Positions 1-5,202 of a stretch of DNA of 6,178 bases are shown here, piece by piece. Position 1 is the first letter of the stretch. Each line of letters begins with the position of its first letter. The position numbers and the translations under genes are program-made. Source of the stretch: DASZGI01 sp035938995. Lineage in GTDB: Bacteria; Actinomycetota; Actinomycetes; Streptomycetales; Catenulisporaceae. The notes below the pieces were generated by a model, which did no database searches, was not told the DNA's origin, and worked only from the letters and a program-made list of their open reading frames with translations. Location: assembly GCF_035938995.1 (NCBI RefSeq), contig NZ_DASZGI010000364.1, positions 1 through 6,178 of the forward strand, written 5' to 3'.

Positions 1-146
1 GCGAACGCCTCATCCGCCGCCCGCACATGCACCGCATCCCGATCCGACTCCGCATACACCGCCACACTGCCCACCCCCGCATCCCGGCACGCCCGCGCCA
101 CCCGCACCGCGATCTCACCCCGATTAGCAATCAAAACCTTACGCAC
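1..146 (-). CDS. accA: Acyl-CoA carboxylase alpha subunit (biotin carboxylase/BCCP), N-terminal fragment
   Basis: This is the first 48 codons of a minus-strand gene that continues past position 1. The product begins VRKVLIANRGEIAVRVARAC, the classic N-terminal Rossmann-like start of the biotin carboxylase domain, and goes on to an AVYAESD-type strand and an HVRAADEAFA segment. The full-length family is about 580-670 residues with an ATP-grasp biotin carboxylase and usually a C-terminal biotinyl domain; none of that lies in the window. It carboxylates biotin in the cytoplasm for acetyl- or propionyl-CoA carboxylase. The GTG start at 146 is set by an AAGGAG ribosome site 8 nt upstream. An epsilon-subunit gene at the other end of the window supports the assignment. 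Codon use is odd: 44 of 48 third positions are G or T, whereas maf on the same strand favours C. Which acyl-CoA is used cannot be told. Confidence 0.93.
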   Translation of the reverse strand, partial: MRKVLIANRGEIAVRVARACRDAGVGSVAVYAESDRDAVHVRAADEAF

Positions 147-154
147 GGCACAGG

Positions 155-160
155 CTCCTT
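155..160 (-). promoter_or_regulatory. Ribosome binding site of the accA-type gene
   Basis: On the minus strand this reads AAGGAG, 8 nt before the GTG at 146. It decides the start: another GTG at 151-153 lies in a different frame and opens no carboxylase reading. Confidence 0.8.
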
Positions 161-185
161 GTTCCGGTTCCGGGAAGTCCTCATG

Positions 186-191
186 AGTGTA
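186..191 (-). promoter_or_regulatory. Candidate -10 element for the accA-type gene
   Basis: The minus strand reads TACACT, a match to the actinobacterial TAnnnT pattern, which would place the transcript start near 179 and give a leader of about 33 nt before GTG 146. No convincing -35 was found 16-18 nt upstream. The rest of the 161-380 divergent intergenic region holds no supportable gene. On the plus side only weak promoter-like pieces are visible, such as TTGAAA at 291-296 and TATGGT at 309-314, which are too close together to act as a pair. Confidence 0.35.
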
Positions 192-363
192 GGCAGCGCC
201 GCTAAGCCCTCGCTCGCGGGAGCACTGCTCGAAGGTGCCACCACGACTTGTATGCGGCCCACAACCATTCCACCGCGTCCGTGCGTCTCCTTGAAAGGAT
301 GCGGACGCTATGGTTCACATCACATACACGTACACCGCGCGTCGCCAGCGCCCGGACACGCCA

Positions 364-372
364 GGGAGGGGG
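364..372 (+). promoter_or_regulatory. Ribosome binding site of the rhomboid gene
   Basis: GGGAGGGGG ends 8 nt before the GTG at 381. It picks this start over the much longer in-frame extension back to position 27, which would run over the accA start and has no family resemblance. Confidence 0.75.
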
Positions 373-380
373 CAACCAGA

Positions 381-1076
381 GTGTCCATACCGTCGTTACC
401 GCAGCTGCCGGACGGACCGCCGACCGCCAAAACGATCGTCAAGACCCGTGGTCTGGCCGCCCTCGGCGAACTCCGGCTCGCGACCGAGGCCACCGCTGTC
501 CTCATCGGCCTGATCTGGCTGATCCAGGGGATCAACGCACTCGACAGTTACCGCCTCGACGGCGAGTTCGGGCTTGAGGGCCGCACCCTCTCGTCGCTCC
601 CGCACATCCTGACGATGCCCTTCCTGCACCTGAACATGGCGCATATCGAGGGCAACACACCGCCGCTCGCCTTGCTGACCTTCCTCGCCGTTTTGGGTGG
701 TTTCCGGCAGTTCCTGTCCGCCGTCGCGGTCATCATCGTGGTGGGCGGCTTCGGCACGTGGCTGATCACCTCGCCGAACACCATGGTCGTAGGCGCGAGC
801 GGCCTCATCTTTGGCTTGATCGGATATCTGGTCGCGCGTGGCCTGTTCGCCCGATCCGTGTGGCAGGCGGTGTGGCAGATCGCGGTCGGTGCGGCAGTAT
901 TCATCTATTACAAGTGGACACTTGTGCTGCTGTATCCCAGCGGGGTAGTCAACGCGATGCACATTTCTTGGCAAGGGCATCTGTGTGGACTGCTCGCCGG
1001 GATCCTCGCCGCCTTCCTCGGTTGGCGGCGGACGCGAAGGCGGGCCGATGCTGCAGACCCCGTCTTCCGTAGCTAG
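381..1076 (+). CDS. Rhomboid family intramembrane serine protease
   Basis: A 231-residue polytopic membrane protein. Rhomboids cut the transmembrane helices of other membrane proteins inside the bilayer, using a Ser-His dyad. Visible features, numbered from GTG 381: a polar N-terminus of about 35 residues; helix 1 near 38-55; the MPFLHLNMAHIEGN segment with H88 and N92 (HxxxN, as in the oxyanion region of GlpG); further helices near 95-108 and 111-129; the GASG catalytic motif with nucleophile S140 at the start of helix 4 (138-156); a helix near 162-177; and a last helix from 199 with SWQGHLCGLLAG, where H200 is the likely base. The end is basic (WRRTRRR). All catalytic positions are present, so it should be active. 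ISWQGH is typical of streptomycete-like rhomboids, as recalled. The next gene starts 38 nt downstream on the same strand, suggesting co-transcription. A GlpG-type WR pair in loop 1 was not seen. Confidence 0.93.
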   Translation: MSIPSLPQLPDGPPTAKTIVKTRGLAALGELRLATEATAVLIGLIWLIQGINALDSYRLDGEFGLEGRTLSSLPHILTMPFLHLNMAHIEGNTPPLALLTFLAVLGGFRQFLSAVAVIIVVGGFGTWLITSPNTMVVGASGLIFGLIGYLVARGLFARSVWQAVWQIAVGAAVFIYYKWTLVLLYPSGVVNAMHISWQGHLCGLLAGILAAFLGWRRTRRRADAADPVFRS

Positions 1077-1114
1077 CGCCGCCCCGACCCGAACGATCCG
1101 GAGTGCCCCAAGTC

Positions 1115-3037
1115 GTGCCGACCGACCCTCGTAGATCCATAGCCCAGCGCGCCCGCGCGTCGGCGCCGTCCGCGCTTCGCTCGCCTGCGGCGCGCGCCCT
1201 CGCGGCGATCGGCGGCGCCGCCTGCGCGCTCACTGTGTTCGCTCTGCCGTCGGCCGCGCATGCGGCGGGTACGACCCAGCCGGACCGGATCATCAAGCAC
1301 TCGTTCACGTTCAATCCGACGCCGAGCTTCAGCCTCATCTTCCCGAGCGTCCCCAGCACGTTCGTGCCCTCGACTCCGGTCGGCGGACAGTCGTCCGCGG
1401 ACAACGGGCACCACAAGCCGTCGCACTCTCCGACCGCGACCTCGGACGGTGGCGTGTCCGGGTATGTCTCGACGTTCTCACCCGTGGCCCTTGTCAGCAC
1501 TCCGAACGCAGCGAGTTCGGTGGCGTGCGTCCCGAGCGGCCAGCCGGTGACGGCGCCGGGCCGCGGTGATCTCGACCTGCCGGGCGTCGGCGGTACCTCG
1601 ACGGACCCCGGACACGCCGGTGCGCTGACGGTCTCCGGCGTCGGACCGAATTCGATGCTGCCGCCGCAGATCGACTCGGCCGACCTGACCGAACTGCGCA
1701 TCACCCGAACCGTCGACGCCGCGTCGGGGAACCTGACCATGGTGGCAAGCTCCGGCTACCGCTTCGGCTGCGCGTACCTTGAGATCGGTCCAGGAACGGG
1801 ATTCAGCAGCGCAGAGTACGCGCTGGCTGCCGCCGGACTCGTCGCAGATGACCGAGTCGGCAACACGGAGATCCTTACCGTCACTTACTCGTCGATCCAG
1901 TGGGCGTACACGGTTCCGGGCTCCACGACCGTGCACACCGGATCTGGACTCATCAACGCGCGCCCCGACAAGGTCTCCGCCAACCTGGCCACGGACTCAC
2001 GACTGATCGCGGAGTGGACGATCGGTCTGACGGCAATCGTCGCCCTGGGACTCATCGTGCTGTACATAGCCGGGCGCCACCGCCATCGGACGAGGTACCG
2101 GAGCCGTTACTACCGCCGGATATCGGCGCGGTCCAGAGCGGTGGAATACCAGCCATATCAGCCGTTCCCACCGGTTGAGCAGAATCCGCAGGACGTGACG
2201 CCTTACCAGGTCCCGGCGGAGCAGCAGCCCGAGCTGGTCGGGCAGGTCGGGCTGGTCGAACCGGTCGCGAGTTCGGAACCGGAGCCGGAGAAAGACCCGA
2301 CGGCGGATGCGGTCGTCGCTGCCGTGCCGGAGACCGAACGCGAGCCGGAGCCTGAGGCCGAGGCTGAGCCAGATGCCGCCGAAGCCGAGCCAGAAGCCGA
2401 GGTGGCACCAGAGGCGGAGCAAGAGCCGGAGCTGGAAGCCGAATCGGAAGCGGAGCCGGAGCCTGAAGCAGAACCGGAATCCGCGACGGCGCTTGAGCTG
2501 GCGCAGGAGGCAGAAGCGGAAGGCGAGCTCAGCTCCGACGCAGAGCCGGAAACGGACGCTGAGCCCACGGACGAGCTGGACACCGAGCCGGAGCAAAAGC
2601 AGGAGCCCGAGCCCGCGCCCACAACTGAAGTGGAGCCCGCACCGTCCGAGCCGGAACCGGAGGCCGAACTCGAGCCCGCGGCCGAGGCGGAATCTGCTCC
2701 CGTCGCCGAAGCGGAAGCGGCACCCGAGCCGGAGCCCGAACCTGTGTCCGCAGCCGAGCCGGAGTCCGCGCCCGCTGCGGAAGCCGAACCCGCAACGACA
2801 CCCGAGCCCGAACTAGCCCCGGAAGCCGAGCCGGAACCGGAGGTCGAGGCCGCACCAGCACCTGCCGCCCTTGAGCCGGAGGTCGAGGCCGCACCCGCAC
2901 CTGTCGCGGTCCTCGCGCCGGAGCCCGAGGCAGTGTCTGAAGTTGAACCGGTGCCCGCTCCAGTAGACGACGAGGGCCAGGAGGCTCCGAGCGCCGCCCA
3001 GGAACCTCCTAGAGTCGCGAGTTCCTCGAAGACCTGA
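1115..3037 (+). CDS. Single-pass membrane protein with Hcp-like ectodomain and long Glu/Pro-rich cytoplasmic tail
   Basis: Not a gene I recognise as a whole. Starting at GTG 1115 it has 640 residues. An in-frame GTG at 1103 adds four residues, but the only GGAG (1100-1103) overlaps it, whereas the same GGAG sits 11 nt before 1115. Domains in order: an Arg-rich n-region and signal peptide with likely cleavage at AHA|AG (after residue 50); a Ser/Thr/Pro-rich stretch to about 165; a beta-rich region at about 189-269 with two cysteines in the ectodomain (138, 219); one membrane helix at about 301-320 (WTIGLTAIVALGLIVLYIAG); a strongly basic stop-transfer patch (RHRHRTRYRSRYYRR); a Tyr/Pro/Gln linker; and a tail at about 387-626 made mostly of Glu, Pro and Ala. 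Topology should be type I, tail inside. The pattern around VDAASGNLTMVASSG and then TVTYSSIQWAYT resembles the second half of Hcp/type VI tube-protein domains; this is a by-eye match. Neighbouring rhomboid suggests a processing partner. Function unknown. Confidence 0.85.
   Translation: MPTDPRRSIAQRARASAPSALRSPAARALAAIGGAACALTVFALPSAAHAAGTTQPDRIIKHSFTFNPTPSFSLIFPSVPSTFVPSTPVGGQSSADNGHHKPSHSPTATSDGGVSGYVSTFSPVALVSTPNAASSVACVPSGQPVTAPGRGDLDLPGVGGTSTDPGHAGALTVSGVGPNSMLPPQIDSADLTELRITRTVDAASGNLTMVASSGYRFGCAYLEIGPGTGFSSAEYALAAAGLVADDRVGNTEILTVTYSSIQWAYTVPGSTTVHTGSGLINARPDKVSANLATDSRLIAEWTIGLTAIVALGLIVLYIAGRHRHRTRYRSRYYRRISARSRAVEYQPYQPFPPVEQNPQDVTPYQVPAEQQPELVGQVGLVEPVASSEPEPEKDPTADAVVAAVPETEREPEPEAEAEPDAAEAEPEAEVAPEAEQEPELEAESEAEPEPEAEPESATALELAQEAEAEGELSSDAEPETDAEPTDELDTEPEQKQEPEPAPTTEVEPAPSEPEPEAELEPAAEAESAPVAEAEAAPEPEPEPVSAAEPESAPAAEAEPATTPEPELAPEAEPEPEVEAAPAPAALEPEVEAAPAPVAVLAPEPEAVSEVEPVPAPVDDEGQEAPSAAQEPPRVASSSKT
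2273..2992 (+). repeat. Low-complexity Glu/Pro/Ala coding repeat
   Basis: Degenerate tandem GAG-CCG / GAA-CCC / GCC-GAG style triplets code for the acidic tail of the membrane protein. Hand count over roughly 240 residues: about 73 Glu and only three basic residues (K393, R409, K495). The units are EP, EA, EAEP and similar, with no single strict period except near the 3' end. Such DNA is prone to length change by slippage, and the tail should be extended and disordered. Confidence 0.8.
2834..2911 (+). repeat. Two tandem copies of a 39-nt (13-residue) unit
   Basis: The unit EPEVEAAPAP plus three variable residues occurs twice back to back (2834-2872 and 2873-2911). Hand comparison gives 33 of 39 identical bases, closer than the surrounding degenerate repeat, which points to a fairly recent in-frame duplication within the tail. 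Confidence 0.75.
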
Positions 3038-3045
3038 CCCTGCGT

Positions 3046-3058
3046 TCGGATTATCCGA
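3046..3058. terminator. Short palindrome between convergent genes
   Basis: TCGGAT-T-ATCCGA fills most of the 21-nt gap between the stop of the plus-strand membrane protein (3037) and the TAA of the minus-strand propeller (3059). As RNA it gives at best a 5-bp stem with a 3-nt loop on either strand, with no U-tract. It could be a weak bidirectional terminator. Confidence 0.35.
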
Positions 3059-4294
3059 TTACCTGAACACTCCGGTATGCCCTAGGGAGTACCGGCCCGG
3101 CTGCGGGAACACGCATAGGCCGTGCGGGCCCTGGCCCACCTTGATCCGGGCGATAAGGTGCCCGTCGTCGGTCGAGATCGCGTACACCTCGGCGTCATAC
3201 CGTCCCGACAACCACAGGACCTTTCCGTCCGCGGACACGCCGCCCATGTCGGGGCTCGCCTTGCCTGGGATTTTCCACGCCTCGACGACCTTCCCGGTGG
3301 CGAAGTCGAGCACCGAGATCGAGCCTTCGCCGCGATTCGAGACGTACAGCTGCTTGGAATCCCGGCTGACGTACAGGCCGTGCGCGCCGAGGCCGGTCGG
3401 GATGAAGCCGGTCACCCTGAACGCGTCGCCGTCGAGCGTCCACAGCCCGTTCATGACCATATCGGCGACGTACCATACCGAGCCGTCCGGCGCGATCTTC
3501 ACGTCCTGCGGCATGGACCCCGTCTTCAGCTGGATCACGCCGAGCAGCTGGTGCGACACCGTGTCGACCTTGAGCAGCTGCCCGGAAAACTCGCAGGACG
3601 CGATGAAGTACGAGCCGTCCGGTGCGAAATCGGCGTGGTTCACCCCGGCGCACGGCACGTGCAGCACATCCTGGATTGCCATCGTGTGCGGGTCGCGGAA
3701 GACGATCTGCCGGTCCGCCTCGGCCATCACCATCGCCGACTTGCCGTCCGGCGTGAAGTACAGGTTGTACGGGTCGTGCACCGGGATCGCCTTGCCGAAC
3801 GCGCCCGTGCGCGGGTCGATCGGAGTCAGCGAGTTGCCGAGGTCGTTGTTGACCCACAAGGTCTGCAGATCCCACCCGGGCACGACGTGCTGCGGCTGCT
3901 CGCCGACCGGAACGGTGCGCACGACCTTGTAGGTCGCCGGGTCGATGATGGTGACCGTGTTCGACTGCGTGTTCGGCACGTACACGTACGACGGCATGCC
4001 CTTGACCGCGTCGGACATCTCGTTCGGGCGATCCGCGAAGTAGAGGTCCGACGGGTTGTACTCCGGCATCCCGGCGATCCCGGACCGCAGCTGCATGCTC
4101 GGTGACGCCCCGGACGCGGCTGTGTGCGGCACGGTGACCGCCGCGTTGCCCTGAGCCGGACTGCCTACTGTGCTCGCCTGCGCGCCGTTGTCGGCGGGTG
4201 AGGAGAACACTGCATAGGCGGTTACCGGAATCCCGATGACGAGGATCGCCGCCGCGACGCCGAACGTGACCCGACGGCGGGTGAACGTATTCAC
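3059..4294 (-). CDS. Secreted YVTN/YncE-like seven-bladed beta-propeller protein
   Basis: 411 residues. The N-terminus (RRR then a hydrophobic run at about 10-30, with a possible cut at AYA after residue 28) is a signal peptide or anchor; a Ser/Ala-rich linker follows to about 70. The rest reads as about seven propeller blades: YVYVPNTQSNTVTIIDPAT (103-121), TLWVNNDLGNSLTPIDPRTG (145-164), then blades beginning near 175, 219, 262, 304 and 348, several with APDG/TPDG/SADG turns. The YVxN...SNTVTIID pattern defines the YVTN repeat family. Members include YncE-like and lactonase-fold proteins, and haem-d1 and lyase enzymes use related folds; no specific activity can be assigned. Histidines recur at equivalent blade-entry positions (H136, H220, H305, H391). 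The GTG start at 4294 overlaps the deacetylase stop (GTGA) and has GGAGGT 9 nt upstream. The longer in-frame extension to 4606 lies within the deacetylase gene and is rejected. It probably acts at the cell surface with the deacetylase. Confidence 0.92.
   Translation of the reverse strand: MNTFTRRRVTFGVAAAILVIGIPVTAYAVFSSPADNGAQASTVGSPAQGNAAVTVPHTAASGASPSMQLRSGIAGMPEYNPSDLYFADRPNEMSDAVKGMPSYVYVPNTQSNTVTIIDPATYKVVRTVPVGEQPQHVVPGWDLQTLWVNNDLGNSLTPIDPRTGAFGKAIPVHDPYNLYFTPDGKSAMVMAEADRQIVFRDPHTMAIQDVLHVPCAGVNHADFAPDGSYFIASCEFSGQLLKVDTVSHQLLGVIQLKTGSMPQDVKIAPDGSVWYVADMVMNGLWTLDGDAFRVTGFIPTGLGAHGLYVSRDSKQLYVSNRGEGSISVLDFATGKVVEAWKIPGKASPDMGGVSADGKVLWLSGRYDAEVYAISTDDGHLIARIKVGQGPHGLCVFPQPGRYSLGHTGVFR
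3072..3095 (+). terminator. Candidate terminator hairpin for the plus-strand pair
   Basis: Arms CCGGTA and TACCGG (6 bp) enclose a TG/AG mismatch and a CCCTAGGG inner palindrome. The hairpin lies 35-58 nt past the plus-strand stop, inside the 3' end of the convergent propeller gene. A GC-rich stem without a U-run is usual for actinobacterial terminators, but the inner part also codes for protein on the other strand, so it may be fortuitous. Confidence 0.35.
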
Positions 4295-5139
4295 CGGTCT
4301 GCTACCTCCGAGGCGGTGATCGGGGCGGGGAAGAGCTCCGAGGCGGTGACCGCGCGCAGGCCACGGGTGCGCAGCCCGTCCAGGATTTCGGGGAGCGCCT
4401 GGATCGTGCCTTGATGTCCCAGATGCATCGAGACCACGTCCCCGCCGCGCACCGCCGACAGCACGTTGTGCACCACCACGCTGGCGCCAGGGTCGGTGTA
4501 GTCGAGTGAGTCGAGGTCGTACGCCAGCACCGTCGGATAGCCGGCACGCACGGCAGCGGCGAGCACGATGCTGTTGGCGTGCTGGGTCTGCGAAGGACGG
4601 AACCAACGGCCACGGGAGCCGGTCAGCCGTTGCAGGCGCGCGGCGCAGTTCTCGACCTCGGCGTACGCGGCGTCTGGGGAGAGGGCGTCGATGTCGATGT
4701 GGCGCTCAGTGTGGTTGCCGAGCTCGTGACCGCCGTCCATGATCCGCTTGGCCATCTGCGGGTTCGCGCCGAGCCAGCGGCCGACGGCCAGAACCGTCAG
4801 GCGGGCTCCCGCGCGTTCGGCCTCGGCGAGCAGCGCGGTGGCCATCGCGGGCGGTCCGTCGCCGTGGAAGGTGAGGGCGACCGCGTCGCGAACGGTGAGA
4901 GCCTGGTCGATCTCGGCGGGCGCTGGGGCGGCAACGGCCGCGGATGTGGCACCCGGTGAGGCGGGGAGCGCGGCGGTACCTAAGGCACCGGCTTTTCCAG
5001 CGGTCGTCGAATGCGGATCGCCGCCCCCGCCGGACGAGCACCCGCCCGCTGCAGACGCGAGCGCGCACGCGCCAAAGACTGCGCGCAGCGTGGCCCGGCG
5101 GGACCAGGCGTCGGCTCCACGCTCGTCCCGGACTGTCAC
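4291..5139 (-). CDS. Polysaccharide deacetylase (NodB domain), Tat-type lipoprotein
   Basis: 282 residues. Carbohydrate esterase family 4 enzymes remove N- or O-acetyl groups from glycans such as peptidoglycan or chitin using a metal site. The N-terminus has SRRATL (residues 13-18), a twin-arginine-like motif, then a short hydrophobic run to AAGGC with C34 as probable lipidation site, and a Gly/Ser/Ala linker to about 78. The NodB domain runs at about 85-270: motif 1 is TFHGDGPP (90-97) rather than TFDDGP; motif 2 is GNHTERH with H143 and H147; FRPS follows at 180-183; then DLDSLDYTDP (208-217); and MHLGHQG with H239 and H242. The two His ligands are intact but motif 1 is altered: D94 is the only Asp left to serve as metal ligand or base. 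GTG 5139 has no clear ribosome site; a -10-like TACGCT ends 7 nt before it, so the mRNA may be leaderless. The propeller gene overlaps its stop. Glycan substrate unknown. Confidence 0.92.
   Translation of the reverse strand: MTVRDERGADAWSRRATLRAVFGACALASAAGGCSSGGGGDPHSTTAGKAGALGTAALPASPGATSAAVAAPAPAEIDQALTVRDAVALTFHGDGPPAMATALLAEAERAGARLTVLAVGRWLGANPQMAKRIMDGGHELGNHTERHIDIDALSPDAAYAEVENCAARLQRLTGSRGRWFRPSQTQHANSIVLAAAVRAGYPTVLAYDLDSLDYTDPGASVVVHNVLSAVRGGDVVSMHLGHQGTIQALPEILDGLRTRGLRAVTASELFPAPITASEVADR
4304..4309 (-). promoter_or_regulatory. Ribosome binding site of the beta-propeller gene
   Basis: GGAGGT on the minus strand, 9 nt before GTG 4294 and inside the last codons of the deacetylase gene. 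It fixes the propeller start and allows translational coupling. Confidence 0.8.
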
Positions 5140-5146
5140 GGGTGCC

Positions 5147-5152
5147 AGCGTA
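5147..5152 (-). promoter_or_regulatory. Candidate -10 element giving a leaderless deacetylase transcript
   Basis: The minus strand reads TACGCT (TAnnnT), followed by 7 nt (GGCACCC) and then GTG 5139, so transcription would begin on or next to the start codon. This fits the missing ribosome site. The -35 region is poor. A palindromic TGACGGTCA (5159-5167) lies just upstream and could be an operator. Confidence 0.4.
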
Positions 5153-5202
5153 TGTGACTGACCGTCATGGGAGAGTGACGCGCTACGGCCGAACGAGTGA
5201 AT

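Noticed and set aside
291..314. TTGAAA and TATGGT as a rhomboid promoter
   Set aside because: The spacer is only 12 nt, too short for a normal -35/-10 pair; no better -10 lies 17 nt after TTGAAA.
27..380. N-terminal extension of the rhomboid reading frame back to position 27
   Set aside because: It overlaps the accA start on the other strand, has low-complexity Arg/His/Pro composition and no family match, while GTG 381 has a strong ribosome site.
310..513. Small plus-strand frame starting ATG 310, upstream of and overlapping the rhomboid
   Set aside because: No ribosome site at a good distance, Arg/Ser-rich frame-shadow composition, and it runs into the rhomboid coding region in another frame.
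396..980. Long minus-strand open frame opposite the rhomboid
   Set aside because: It mirrors the coding strand of a clear rhomboid and shows no domain; a GC-rich shadow frame.
1571..1579. RGD motif in the ectodomain (GRGDLDLP)
   Set aside because: A three-residue match expected by chance in a GC-rich genome; no other adhesin feature.
2203..2622. Minus-strand frame rich in Gly-Ser-Ala-Ser opposite the acidic tail
   Set aside because: The repeat is simply the reverse complement of the Glu/Pro/Ala codons; no signal or ribosome site supports it.
3122..4105. Plus-strand frame of 327 codons opposite the beta-propeller
   Set aside because: Arg/His/Val/Asp-rich composition typical of antisense frames in GC-rich DNA; the minus strand has a complete, recognisable propeller.
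4295..4606. Extension of the propeller frame to position 4606
   Set aside because: It lies wholly within the deacetylase NodB domain and reads as Arg/Pro-rich shadow; the RBS and GTG overlap support 4294.
5168..5202. Possible terminator after maf
   Set aside because: Only short self-complementary pieces (CGGCCG, GAATTC) are present; no stable stem-loop could be drawn.
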